Shown: positions 1 through 7,700 of the stretch, one piece after another
How the letters are laid out: each line of letters starts with the position of its first letter
How positions within the stretch are numbered: the stretch's first letter is position 1
From: Haloterrigena salina JCM 13891
GTDB taxonomy: Archaea; Halobacteriota; Halobacteria; Halobacteriales; Natrialbaceae
Reading direction: 5' to 3'
DNA: 45,125 nt
NCBI RefSeq assembly: GCF_000337495.1
Contig: NZ_AOIS01000011.1
Span: 142,292 to 187,416 of the forward strand
The notes under the pieces: model-generated
What the model was told of the DNA's origin: nothing
Databases searched by the model: none
What the model saw: only the letters and a program-made list of their open reading frames with translations
Translations under genes and position numbers: made by a program

Positions 1-7
1 GTTGGAA

Positions 8-80
8 GCCCGGATGGTGTAGTGGCCCATCATACAACCCTGTCACGGTTGTGACGCGGGTTCAAATCCCGCTCCGGGCG
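8..80 (+). tRNA. tRNA-Asp (anticodon GTC)
   Basis: The sequence folds as a complete cloverleaf. The acceptor stem GCCCGGA pairs with TCCGGGC and is followed by discriminator G. The anticodon stem CAACC/GGTTG encloses loop CTGTCAC with anticodon GTC, and the T arm is GCGGG-TTCAAAT-CCCGC. The 3' CCA is not encoded, as is common in haloarchaea. It decodes GAC/GAT, which are very frequent in acidic halophile proteins. Its 3' end is duplicated about 140 bp downstream, so it has probably served as an integration site. Confidence 0.96.
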
Positions 81-93
81 TCTTCTTCCGCGA
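59..93 (+). repeat. tRNA-Asp 3'-end direct repeat, copy 1 (att-like)
   Basis: These 35 nt cover the T loop and acceptor end of tRNA-Asp plus 13 nt downstream. They recur exactly at 199-233. Integrases that target tRNA genes leave this arrangement: the intact gene on one side and a copy of its 3' end on the other. The role is inferred from the exact repetition and the tRNA location. Confidence 0.8.
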
Positions 94-198
94 ATAACAA
101 CCGACGAGCGTTGCGTGTATTTGTCACTAATAAGCGGGAGACGGAAAATAAGGGATTTGAACTACGGAACGAGCGAACCAACGTGAGCGAGTTCAGGT

Positions 199-233
199 GG
201 TTCAAATCCCGCTCCGGGCGTCTTCTTCCGCGA
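199..233 (+). repeat. tRNA-Asp 3'-end direct repeat, copy 2 (att-like)
   Basis: This is an exact 35-nt copy of 59-93, lacking the rest of the tRNA. An inverted copy of part of the T arm, GGGATTTGAAC at 152-162, faces GTTCAAATCCC at 200-210, so the 140-bp interval could form a hairpin. The layout suggests a nearly empty or collapsed integration site. Confidence 0.75.
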
Positions 234-302
234 CCAATTTCGAGAAAGAGTTAGCTATCGATCAACCGATTGTTTTTATCCGATAACCGAACCACGTGCG
301 GT

Positions 303-758
303 GTGCGCAACTCGAAGGAGATCGGTGATACGACTGAGTCGCGGGCGCTCGCGACGTTAGTCGCTTACGGACACAGCGTTTCAATTCCGTTCGGAGACAA
401 CGACAGATATGACCTCGTCGTCGACGACGGCGAGACACTCTACCGCATTCAGTGCAAAACGGCGTGGTCCAACAAGGAGCAGACGATACGCTTCAATACC
501 CACTCACAAACGACAAAAGACGGAACGTACCACGAACAGCCGTATCGGAACGATATCGATGCGTTCCTGGTCTATTATCCGGAAAACGAGCAGTTCTACT
601 GGATCAATGTGGCTGATGCAACCGAACAGAAGATGGAACTTCGGTTCGCGGCTGAAATCGATCATCCCTCTATAAACTGGGCGGAAACGTACGAGTTCGA
701 CGGAACGATCCCCGAACGGTCGAGATCGGAGAACGCTACCAGCCGTGACCGCGACTAG
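303..758 (+). CDS. PD-(D/E)XK endonuclease-like protein
   Basis: The product is about 151 aa and resembles the small PD-(D/E)XK nucleases often annotated as group I intron-associated endonucleases. The visible signature is an acidic strand YDLVVDD followed by YRIQCKT, where Q-C-K stands at the (D/E)XK position, in a short alpha/beta fold. A TTG at 270 would also open the frame. I prefer the GTG at 303 because the T-rich, TATA-like stretch at 271-279 would place transcription start near it, and because the protein then begins MRNSKEIGDTTE, a plausible family start. The gene lies directly beyond the duplicated tRNA-Asp end, consistent with a mobile-element remnant. Catalytic activity is not proven. 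Confidence 0.7.
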   Translation: MRNSKEIGDTTESRALATLVAYGHSVSIPFGDNDRYDLVVDDGETLYRIQCKTAWSNKEQTIRFNTHSQTTKDGTYHEQPYRNDIDAFLVYYPENEQFYWINVADATEQKMELRFAAEIDHPSINWAETYEFDGTIPERSRSENATSRDRD

Positions 759-843
759 AGTTTGCCACGGAAAGAACCTAATTATTTAGTGGCCACTCGG
801 ACATCCCTCAGTGGACTGCAGCGACTTGCACTACTGGTTACCA

Positions 844-2946
844 ATGACGAAACCGATCACCGTTCTCATCGTCGATAACGAACCGGGGTTCGCCGATCTC
901 GCCGGCGAGATGCTCGAGCGCGAACGCGATGCGATCGTCGCCGAGGCGGCGACGGATGCGACGGCGGCGCTCGAGATCCTCGAGCAACGAGAGATCGATT
1001 GCATCGTCAGCGATTACGAGATGCCCCGGATGACGGGGTTGGAGCTGTTGGAGCGAGTTCGCGAGGACGATCCGGATCTGCCGTTCATTCTGTTTACGGG
1101 GCGGGGCTCCGAGGAGATCGCCAGCGAGGCGATCGCGGCCGGCGTGACCCAGTACCTCCAGAAGGAGTCCGGCAAGGAGCAGTACGCGCTGTTGGCGAAC
1201 CAGATCACGAACGCGGTCTCTCAGTATCGGACCGAGACGGAACTGCGGGAGAGCGAGCGACGGTACGAGCGGACGCTGACGACGTTACACGAGACGACGC
1301 GGGATCTGATGCGTGCGGGCACGAAACGGGAGATCTACCAGTCGGCGGTCGATACGGCGGGCGAGATCCTCGACGTGCCCGTCGCCGCGGCGTACACGTT
1401 CGAGCCGACGGACGGGATCTTAGCGCACGCGGCGTCGATGCGAGAGTCGCGGGAACTCGTCGATCCGGAGATGCAGTTCGAGCAGGGCGAGGGCCACGTC
1501 TGGGAGGTGTTCTCGGAGGGGGAGAGCGCCTACTACGAGGACGTGACGCGGGACGCCGACACCAAGACGCTGAGCCGGAGCGAGCTGATCGTCCCGCTCG
1601 GGACCCACGGCGTGTTGGTCGCGGGCACCGAGGACATCGACGGCTTCGACGAGACGATGACAGAACTGCTGCACATCCTGGCGGCCAACACCGAGGCGGC
1701 GCTCGATCGGGCCGAGCGCGAGCAACTGCTCCGGGACCACGATCGGACGCTCACCCAGCAAAACGAGGAGCTGACGCGGCTCAACCACACCAACGAGATC
1801 GTTCGCGAGATCAATCACGGCGTGGCCCAAGCCTCGACGCGAACCGAAATCGAGACGACGGTCTGCGAGCGGTTGGCCGACACCGAACGATACTGCTTCG
1901 CCTGGATCGCCTCGAGCGACGACGAGCCGTCCGAGCCGACGGCGTGGGCCGGCATCGACGCGGCCTTTATCGACCGAATTCGCGACGACGGCGAGTGCGC
2001 GCCGGAGCACTCGCTGGTCGCGGAGACCCTCGAAACCGGCCGCGTGCAGATCGTCCGGAACGTCCTCGAGACCGACGGCTGGGATCGGCGCCGAAAGGAG
2101 GCGTTGACCTACGGCTATCAGACGATCCTGGCGGTCCCGCTGACCGATACCGAACGCCAGTACGGCGTCTTGCTCGTCCACGTGGCGGGAGTCGACTCGA
2201 TCGGCGACAGCGAACTGGAGGTGCTCGGCGAACTCGGCGAGACGATCGGCCACGCGATTCGATCGGTCGAGCGGACGCGAGCCATGCTGACGGACAGCCG
2301 ACTCGAGCTCGAACTCGCCGTTTACGATTCGCGACTGCTCTTGAACCGGTTTGCCGAGCACGTCGAGGGGACGGTGACCATCGAGGGGATCATCGAACGG
2401 GACGACGACGTCGTCATGTTCGTCAGCGCCCCTGAAACCGCCGATCTCACGCCGCTCGAGGAATGGGCGTCGCTCGAGACGATCTCGGTCGTCTCGGAAG
2501 GCGACGACGAGATCCTCTTCGAGGTGACGGTCACCTCGTCGCCGATCTTGGAGATCCTGCGGACCTTCGACGTCCAGTTGCGGACCGCGACCGCACAGAA
2601 CGGGTCGACGACGCTCGTCCTCGAGGTCCCCCAGCGGGTCGAAACCCGATCGCTGGTCGAAGCGATCAGGGAGGGGTATCCCGAGACGGAACTGGAGGCG
2701 CGACGCGAGACGACGAGCACGCGGTCGGCCCGACAGCTCGACACACACCTCGAGGAGCGGCTCACCGACAAGCAGTTCGAGGCGTTACAGGCGGCCCACT
2801 ACAGCGGGTTCTTCGAGTGGCCGCGAGAGAGCACCGGTGAGGATCTCGCCGACGCGCTCGACGTCACGCCGCCAACGTACCATTACCACCTGCGAGCGGC
2901 CGAACGAAAACTCGTTACGCTGGCGTTCGACGGCCACTCTAACTAA
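844..2946 (+). CDS. Bat-like regulator: receiver, two GAF domains, HTH-10
   Basis: This multidomain regulator has about 700 aa. An N-terminal response-regulator receiver (about 4-120) has acidic residues D11/E13, a phospho-acceptor Asp near 57 in SDYEMP, and a conserved Lys in QYLQKES. Two GAF-type sensor regions follow (about 165-300 and 330-470), each introduced by a coiled-coil stretch. The C-terminus (about 635-695, from LTDKQFEALQAAHYSGFFEW) is the HTH-10 domain of the bacterio-opsin activator family. It probably turns a phosphorelay or small-molecule signal into transcription control. An in-frame GTG at 811 sits about 27 nt after an ATTATTTAG element and could be a leaderless start. I chose the ATG at 844 because MTKPITVLIVDNEP matches receiver N-termini. 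Confidence 0.9.
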   Translation: MTKPITVLIVDNEPGFADLAGEMLERERDAIVAEAATDATAALEILEQREIDCIVSDYEMPRMTGLELLERVREDDPDLPFILFTGRGSEEIASEAIAAGVTQYLQKESGKEQYALLANQITNAVSQYRTETELRESERRYERTLTTLHETTRDLMRAGTKREIYQSAVDTAGEILDVPVAAAYTFEPTDGILAHAASMRESRELVDPEMQFEQGEGHVWEVFSEGESAYYEDVTRDADTKTLSRSELIVPLGTHGVLVAGTEDIDGFDETMTELLHILAANTEAALDRAEREQLLRDHDRTLTQQNEELTRLNHTNEIVREINHGVAQASTRTEIETTVCERLADTERYCFAWIASSDDEPSEPTAWAGIDAAFIDRIRDDGECAPEHSLVAETLETGRVQIVRNVLETDGWDRRRKEALTYGYQTILAVPLTDTERQYGVLLVHVAGVDSIGDSELEVLGELGETIGHAIRSVERTRAMLTDSRLELELAVYDSRLLLNRFAEHVEGTVTIEGIIERDDDVVMFVSAPETADLTPLEEWASLETISVVSEGDDEILFEVTVTSSPILEILRTFDVQLRTATAQNGSTTLVLEVPQRVETRSLVEAIREGYPETELEARRETTSTRSARQLDTHLEERLTDKQFEALQAAHYSGFFEWPRESTGEDLADALDVTPPTYHYHLRAAERKLVTLAFDGHSN

Positions 2947-3017
2947 TTAGTACCCATCTCTGGAAGACTCTAGTAGATTAGAAGCTATACTTACCACCTC
3001 CCGGTACATATGGGTAA

Positions 3018-3078
3018 ATGGCGATCTGCGATAGTCTATCGCCACCCCCAATCCCCCCACCCCCAACTTTCCCCCCTG
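3018..3078 (+). repeat. Hairpin/C-tract repeat, copy 1
   Basis: The element begins ATGGCGATCTGCGATA, forms the hairpin GCGATA-GTC-TATCGC and continues as a long C-rich run. A near-identical unit lies at 3428-3485. A TATA-like TATACTTA near 2986 would place transcription start close to the first base, so the unit may be the 5' end of a small RNA or leaderless peptide. Function is unknown. Confidence 0.6.
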
Positions 3079-3427
3079 ACTTACCGTCCGAGAGCCATCA
3101 GCGCGGTTCACTGTGGCGCTCGACCAACAATATCGTCGATCAGTCGCCATTGTACGCATCGATTGACTGTTCTCGTGAGCCCCGCGTTCGAACTGAGTCC
3201 AGCCGAGCGCAGACAGTTCTCGACGCGAGGCGGACGCCGACCGCCGTGAGCGAGAGCAATCGATCGCTACGCGCCTCGGTAGTCATCGATCGCGTCGGAC
3301 TCGAGCACCGCTCCGACGGATGCGTCTCGGTGACCCGCCTCCAGAATCTAAGTAATTAGATGAAACCATCATTGTGATGCTAATCACATAGTAAGTATAT
3401 TTAATCCCCCGCGGCGCGTACGAATTG

Positions 3428-3485
3428 ATGGCGATCTGCGATACTCTATCGCCACCCCAATCCCCCCCACCCCCCACTTCTCCCC
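3428..3485 (+). repeat. Hairpin/C-tract repeat, copy 2
   Basis: This is the second copy of the unit at 3018-3078. It differs mainly at the hairpin loop (CTC instead of GTC) and in the length of the C runs. TATATTTAA near 3397 lies about 30 nt upstream, the usual promoter distance. The copy ends about 40 nt before the stop codon of the leftward methyltransferase-like gene, so it could also act on the 3' end of that transcript. Confidence 0.6.
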
Positions 3486-3524
3486 GGAACGACGTTGGAA
3501 GCGGCGGCTGTCGGACCGGCGACT

Positions 3525-4274
3525 TCACTGCGAGCCGATCGACTCTTCCCACTCGATCCAGTCCTGTTCCCAGCCGCGCCGGGATTCGGCGCGGCGCACG
3601 GCGTGTTCCCGATCTTCGCGGGCCGTCCGGTTTCGCTCGACGGCACCCGACTGTTCGCCCTCGACCAACAGCGGCGCAAACGAGACGGGGTCGAACTGCG
3701 AGCGGCCGCCGTCGGCGGAGACCGCCTCGAGTCGCTGCCGCTGGGTTCCCCGCGGGAACACCAGTCGGCCGTCGTCGGTCAGTTGCCCGAGCAGGGCTCG
3801 CGGCGGTTCGACGGCGGCGGCTTCGAGGAGCACGCGATCGAACGGCGCGTACTCCGGGAGGCCGTCGGCGCCGTCACGGCGGTCGACGAGGACGCCCTCG
3901 TAGCCCGCCCGAGCGAGGTTCTGGCGGGCTTCGACGACCAGCGGTCGGGAGATGTCGACCGCGTGGACGTTAGTCTCGCCGACGACTTCGGCCACGACGG
4001 CGGCCGTGTACCCGACCCCGGCGCCGACGATCAGCACCTCGTGGTCGTCCTCGAGGGCCAGCGCTTGCAGCAATCGGGCGGCCGTGCTCGGAGCGAGGAC
4101 GCGCGTCCCCAACACCTCGTGTTCTCGGTCGGCGTAGGCCGACCGGTCGTCCTCGAGGAATTCGTGGCGGGGAACGTCCCGCATTGCGACGGCGACGACC
4201 TCGTCGTGGAGGACATCCTTGGCGGCGGACTCGAGGCCGTCGACCATATCCTCGCGCAGTACCGCAGGGTCCAT
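3525..4274 (-). CDS. Isoaspartyl methyltransferase-like paralogue lacking GQTIS
   Basis: This 249-aa SAM-dependent methyltransferase belongs to the protein-L-isoaspartate O-methyltransferase group. The N-terminal region runs in parallel with the upstream pcm product (VPRHEFLEDD versus VPRHAFVPPD), and SAM motif I reads VLIVGAGVGYTAA at about 80-92. The GQTIS active-site motif of PIMT enzymes is replaced by GTRVLAPSTA, so classical isoaspartate repair is doubtful. The start is the ATG at 4274, 64 nt after the pcm stop. The frame extends further upstream but there overlaps pcm. It probably forms an operon with pcm and the zinc-finger gene. A changed substrate or a non-catalytic role is inferred only from the motif change. 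Confidence 0.85.
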   Translation of the reverse strand: MDPAVLREDMVDGLESAAKDVLHDEVVAVAMRDVPRHEFLEDDRSAYADREHEVLGTRVLAPSTAARLLQALALEDDHEVLIVGAGVGYTAAVVAEVVGETNVHAVDISRPLVVEARQNLARAGYEGVLVDRRDGADGLPEYAPFDRVLLEAAAVEPPRALLGQLTDDGRLVFPRGTQRQRLEAVSADGGRSQFDPVSFAPLLVEGEQSGAVERNRTAREDREHAVRRAESRRGWEQDWIEWEESIGSQ

Positions 4275-4338
4275 ACTCGAGGTATCGCTCGGGTCGTTAT
4301 CAATGGCGCGCTTGCGCCGCCCGGCGGTCAATCCGCCG

Positions 4339-5028
4339 TTACCGTCCGCGCATTTCCACGAATCGGACCCCGCCGTGCTCGGTGCGCTCGAGGCCCCCCT
4401 CCTCCCGCTTCGTCGCCTCGACGAGGGTCTGGAACCCGGACCCGATCGGCGCGAGGAGCGTGGCGCCGGGCCGCACCTGCTCGACGACGGGATCTGGGAA
4501 CGTCGCGGCCGCACACGTGAAGTACGCGGCGTCGTAGGGCGCGTGCTCGGGCCAGCCCTCGCGACCGTCGCCCGTCCGAACGTCGACCCCGTCGTACCCG
4601 AGTTCGGCGAGTTGCTCGCGGGCTCGGTCGGCGAGGTCGGCGCTGTACTCGACGGTCGCGACCGACTCGCCGCCGACGAGTTCGGCCGTGACCGCGGCGT
4701 GGTAGCCACAGCCGGTGCCGATCTCGAGGACCTCGTCGCCGGGATCCAACTCGAGCAGATCGGCCATCACGGCGACCATGTGGGGCGCGCTGATCGTCTG
4801 GCCGTCCCCGATCGGGAGGGGCCGGTCCGCGTACGCCCGATCTCGTCGGTCCGGCGGGACGAAGGCGTGTCGGGGGACCAATTCCATGGCCTCGAGAACG
4901 CGGTCGTCGTCGACGCGAGACGCGACGGTTCGGACCATGCGCTCGCGTACGGCTTCGTAGTCGTCGGAGTCGGACTCGGAGTCGGACTCGGACTCGGACT
5001 CGGCGTCGGAACCGAAGTTGCGAAACAT
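4339..5028 (-). CDS. pcm: Protein-L-isoaspartate O-methyltransferase
   Basis: This 229-aa cytosolic repair enzyme uses S-adenosylmethionine to methylate L-isoaspartyl residues in damaged proteins. The diagnostic motif GDGQTISAPHMVA is at about 74-86 and SAM motif I LEIGTGCGYHAA at 101-112. The N-terminus carries an unusual Ser/Asp/Glu run (about 7-23) encoded by near-repeating codons. This may be a halophile-specific acidic tail, or it may mean that translation starts later, at the Met at residue 31, though the family domain already begins near residue 24. It lies between a zinc-finger gene upstream and the GQTIS-less paralogue downstream, all in one direction. Confidence 0.93.
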   Translation of the reverse strand: MFRNFGSDAESESESDSESDSDDYEAVRERMVRTVASRVDDDRVLEAMELVPRHAFVPPDRRDRAYADRPLPIGDGQTISAPHMVAVMADLLELDPGDEVLEIGTGCGYHAAVTAELVGGESVATVEYSADLADRAREQLAELGYDGVDVRTGDGREGWPEHAPYDAAYFTCAAATFPDPVVEQVRPGATLLAPIGSGFQTLVEATKREEGGLERTEHGGVRFVEMRGR

Positions 5029-5138
5029 GGTCCGATATACCGTCTCGCAAGCAATAGACCGTGGGTAGCGAGTGCCGGCACCGCCGAGCGAGCGTCGCTT
5101 GTCGGACCAACGGCGTCCGATCGATCGGCTACCTCTAC

Positions 5139-5792
5139 CTACCAGGCCGACCAGGCGCTGGTCTGCTGGTCGTAGGCGTAGATGCGCTTTGCGTCCTTCG
5201 CGAGGATGGAATCGCCCTCCATCTCGTAGCGATCCCGGTCGTAGTCCGCGGCGTCGCTGCGGACGACGAACGCGTCGATCTCGAACTCGTCGTCGCCGAA
5301 CTGTTCGACCTCGCCGACCTCGAACTCGTAGTCGCCGGGCACGTGGACCGTGATACTGCGGCTGTCGTCGCGCGAGCCGTCCTGGGGGTGGACCGTGACG
5401 TTGACTGCGACGTTGTCAACCTCGCGGGTCCAGACGGTCTCGATATCCTCGACGGATGCTTCCTCGCGGCGCTTCTGGCCGTCGAGTTCGACGCTCGTGA
5501 CCCGAACCGTCGAAAGCACTTCCTCGGTCTCGAGGATGAACTCGTCGCCGACCTCGACGGTCTCGTCTTCGGGCGTCGTCACGTTCGCGGTGAAGGACTC
5601 GCCGCCCTGGGAGACGACCACGTCGAGGGTGACCTCTCGCTCGCGCTCGGGCTGGATCTTGTGGACGTGACTGCACTCGCTACAACGAACCGTGAGGGTG
5701 CCGCCGCCTTCCGTGAGTACCTCGTGGACCGTCTCGAGGTCCGGCGAGCACGAAGGACAGGGCGTCGGAACCCGATCCGGAATTTCGCTCAT
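5139..5792 (-). CDS. HVO_0476-type zinc finger protein
   Basis: The product is 217 aa. Two Cys pairs near the N-terminus, CPSC (about 12-15) and CSEC (about 37-40), form a probable zinc ribbon. A mostly beta, acidic region follows. I recognise it as the haloarchaeal family named after HVO_0476. Its biochemical function is not known to me. It is the first gene of a leftward set with pcm and the pcm-like paralogue (110 nt to pcm), so a link to protein quality control is possible but only inferred from context. Confidence 0.8.
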   Translation of the reverse strand: MSEIPDRVPTPCPSCSPDLETVHEVLTEGGGTLTVRCSECSHVHKIQPEREREVTLDVVVSQGGESFTANVTTPEDETVEVGDEFILETEEVLSTVRVTSVELDGQKRREEASVEDIETVWTREVDNVAVNVTVHPQDGSRDDSRSITVHVPGDYEFEVGEVEQFGDDEFEIDAFVVRSDAADYDRDRYEMEGDSILAKDAKRIYAYDQQTSAWSAW

Positions 5793-5908
5793 AACCGTTC
5801 TAGACGCTACGCACTGAAAAAGCGATTGAAGCCGTCGTCACGCCGAGAACCGGAGCCGGTCGAGACGACCGCGAGTTCGGTTCGACCCGATGCCTGCCCC
5901 GCAACGAG

Positions 5909-6490
5909 CTAGTTCCCCTGAATCGCGTCGATGACCATCGCCGCGGCGACGACAGGCTCTTTCGGGACGGAGCTGGCGTCGTCGACGGTGATATCGTAGC
6001 GATCGCGCAACGAGATTCGGCCGCTGATCGAGCCGACGTGAGCGCCCTCCGCGTCGGTGATCTCGTACTTGTGCGGGATCCACTCGCCGAAGGGAACGAC
6101 GTTCCGGGCCAGCGTTACCATCGCGCCGCGAGAGTTGATCTCGGCCAGTTTCTCCTCGGTCGTCGCGTCGCGGATCGTCCACGTATCCTGTAGCAGCGAG
6201 TAGTCGTTATCCAGCACGACGAGATTCTCGCCGGTCTGGGCGTCCGAGAGCACGTAGTTACCCGCGACGTCGATGATTCCCCCGGCTTTCACGGTGAACA
6301 CCTCGTTGCCCTCGCCGTCGGTGAAGGGGAACTCATCTTTCATCTTGAACATCTTCTGTTTCCCCTTGAGGACGGTGTTGCCGCCGGCGTCGAGCGCCTT
6401 GTACTTGTTTCGAACGAACCCCTGCTCGACCGTATACCGGTCGTCGACGAGCTCGATCCCCTGAATATCGTACTCCCGAGTGTTACGCAT
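5909..6490 (-). CDS. LURP-one/Tubby-C-terminal-like protein
   Basis: This 193-aa soluble protein matches the LURP-one-related family in layout. It has repeated beta-strand units of the form YVLSDAQTGENLVVLDND and WTIRDATTEEKLAEI, and ends in a hydrophobic helix PVVAAAMVIDAIQGN. The Tubby-C fold binds phosphoinositides in eukaryotes, but the prokaryotic role is unknown. The gene has its own 117-nt gap to the downstream zinc-finger gene and about 130 nt upstream, where ACCGG-AATATTTTA-CCGGT forms an inverted repeat (near 6541-6559) that may be part of its promoter or operator. Confidence 0.8.
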   Translation of the reverse strand: MRNTREYDIQGIELVDDRYTVEQGFVRNKYKALDAGGNTVLKGKQKMFKMKDEFPFTDGEGNEVFTVKAGGIIDVAGNYVLSDAQTGENLVVLDNDYSLLQDTWTIRDATTEEKLAEINSRGAMVTLARNVVPFGEWIPHKYEITDAEGAHVGSISGRISLRDRYDITVDDASSVPKEPVVAAAMVIDAIQGN

Positions 6491-6619
6491 CGGTCCGAAC
6501 TATCCCCGGTATCACTTGAAACCACTAGGTACATACAGTTAACCGGAATATTTTACCGGTAGTGTGGCGGTGTTTCGGGGGTAGTGTGGAAGACTCGGCT
6601 CGCTCGAGTCGCGCCGCGA

Positions 6620-7573
6620 TCAGGCGTCGGTCGCGGTCGGAAGGTCGATCGGCTCGCCGTCGGCGTACACCGTCGGTTCCCGCAGGATACCGTCCAGGTG
6701 GATCGGCGCCTCCGTCTGGCCGCCGATGCCCGCGTTGTCGCCGATCGCGATGTGGACGGTGCCGCCGGCCTTCTCGTCCAACAGGACGGAGCCGACGAGG
6801 TCGGTGACCGCGACGTTCGTCCCGATCCCCAGTTCCGCGAGGTTGTAGGCGGCGTCGCCGACCTTCTTCGCGGCGCCCTCGACAGTTTCCCGTATCTCGT
6901 CGTCGGAGATGTGCGTGACCAGGCCGTCCTCGACCTCGAAGGTGAGTTCCTGACCGTCCTCGAGCAGGCCGTGGGGCCGCATCGTCCCGTCGACGACGAA
7001 CGTCCCGTCGGCGGTTTCGGGGCTGACGAACACCTCGCCGGCGGGCAGGTTCGACATCTGACCGGCCTCGTGGACGATCCCGGTGTCCGAGAGCCACTCG
7101 CGGTCGCCGATGCCGAACGCGATGTCGGTGCCGGCGGGGGTCGTCACGCGAATCTCGTCGGCGTCGGCCACCTGCGCTCTGACGTCCTCGCAGCGGGCGG
7201 CGATCGACTCGTAGTCGGCGTCCAGTCCCGTCGTGAAGGCCTCCTCGGTGATCCCCGGCAGCGTCGCGACGCGGGCGCCGGCCTCGTTGGCCTCGGTGCG
7301 GGCGCGCGTGTGACTCAAACTCTTCGTCGTCGGCGCGAGGACGACGTCCGCGCCGGCCATCGCCGCGGCGACGGGTTCGGGCGGTTCGCTCCCGTGGGTC
7401 TCGCCGGGCGGGTAGCGGACGACGACCGCGTCGTCGGTGATCTCGCTAGCGACCTCGTAGAGAGCCTCCCCGATCGGAACGCGGTCGTCGTCGGTGACTA
7501 CGGCACACGATTCGTCGCTCTCGAGGGCCAGACACTGCCGCACGGCCTCGGCGGCACCGCGCAGTTCGGACAT
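6620..7573 (-). CDS. M29-like aminopeptidase
   Basis: This 317-aa protein has the features of metal-dependent aminopeptidases of the M29 (aminopeptidase T/II) type. Candidate metal ligands are the Glu in NLPAGEVF (about 190-197), the Glu in AELGIGTN, and the His/Asp in VHIAIGDN and IHLDGIL near the C-terminus. The family removes N-terminal residues from peptides in the cytosol. I took the ATG at 7573 (MSELRGAAEA) because the upstream extension lies in an intergenic segment and has no family character. The gene is followed leftwards by the LURP-one gene, and 127 nt separate it from the TrkA-C gene on the right. Confidence 0.85.
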   Translation of the reverse strand: MSELRGAAEAVRQCLALESDESCAVVTDDDRVPIGEALYEVASEITDDAVVVRYPPGETHGSEPPEPVAAAMAGADVVLAPTTKSLSHTRARTEANEAGARVATLPGITEEAFTTGLDADYESIAARCEDVRAQVADADEIRVTTPAGTDIAFGIGDREWLSDTGIVHEAGQMSNLPAGEVFVSPETADGTFVVDGTMRPHGLLEDGQELTFEVEDGLVTHISDDEIRETVEGAAKKVGDAAYNLAELGIGTNVAVTDLVGSVLLDEKAGGTVHIAIGDNAGIGGQTEAPIHLDGILREPTVYADGEPIDLPTATDA

Positions 7574-7700
7574 ACGCGCATATTGTCTCAGGGGGTCGAA
7601 AGCTATTGCCCTTGGCGTCCGGCCGACCTGCGGTTCGGAGCCGCCGGCAGCGAACGCACTCCCGACTGCGGTCATCGCCTCGAGCGGACGGAGTCGGCCG

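Larger units (their letters stand above)
2947..3524. other. Noncoding region between the regulator and the methyltransferase gene
   Basis: About 580 nt lie between the stop of the Bat-like gene and the stop of the leftward methyltransferase-like gene. I see no convincing protein gene. The region holds two copies of a hairpin plus C-tract element (3018-3078 and 3428-3485), each about 25-30 nt after a TATA-like sequence (near 2987 and 3397). It is more AT-rich just upstream of each copy. Short proline-rich frames begin MAICD at the ATG of each copy, but their continuations do not resemble each other. Confidence 0.55.

Noticed and set aside
1420-2748. Long minus-strand open frame opposite the Bat-like gene
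   Set aside because: It is a GC-driven shadow of a clearly functional gene with receiver, GAF and HTH-10 domains.
3018-3359. Proline-rich 113-codon frame beginning MAICDSLSPPP
   Set aside because: Only the first 20 residues resemble the frame at 3428; the rest has no halophile protein character, so I kept the repeat as an element, not as a gene.
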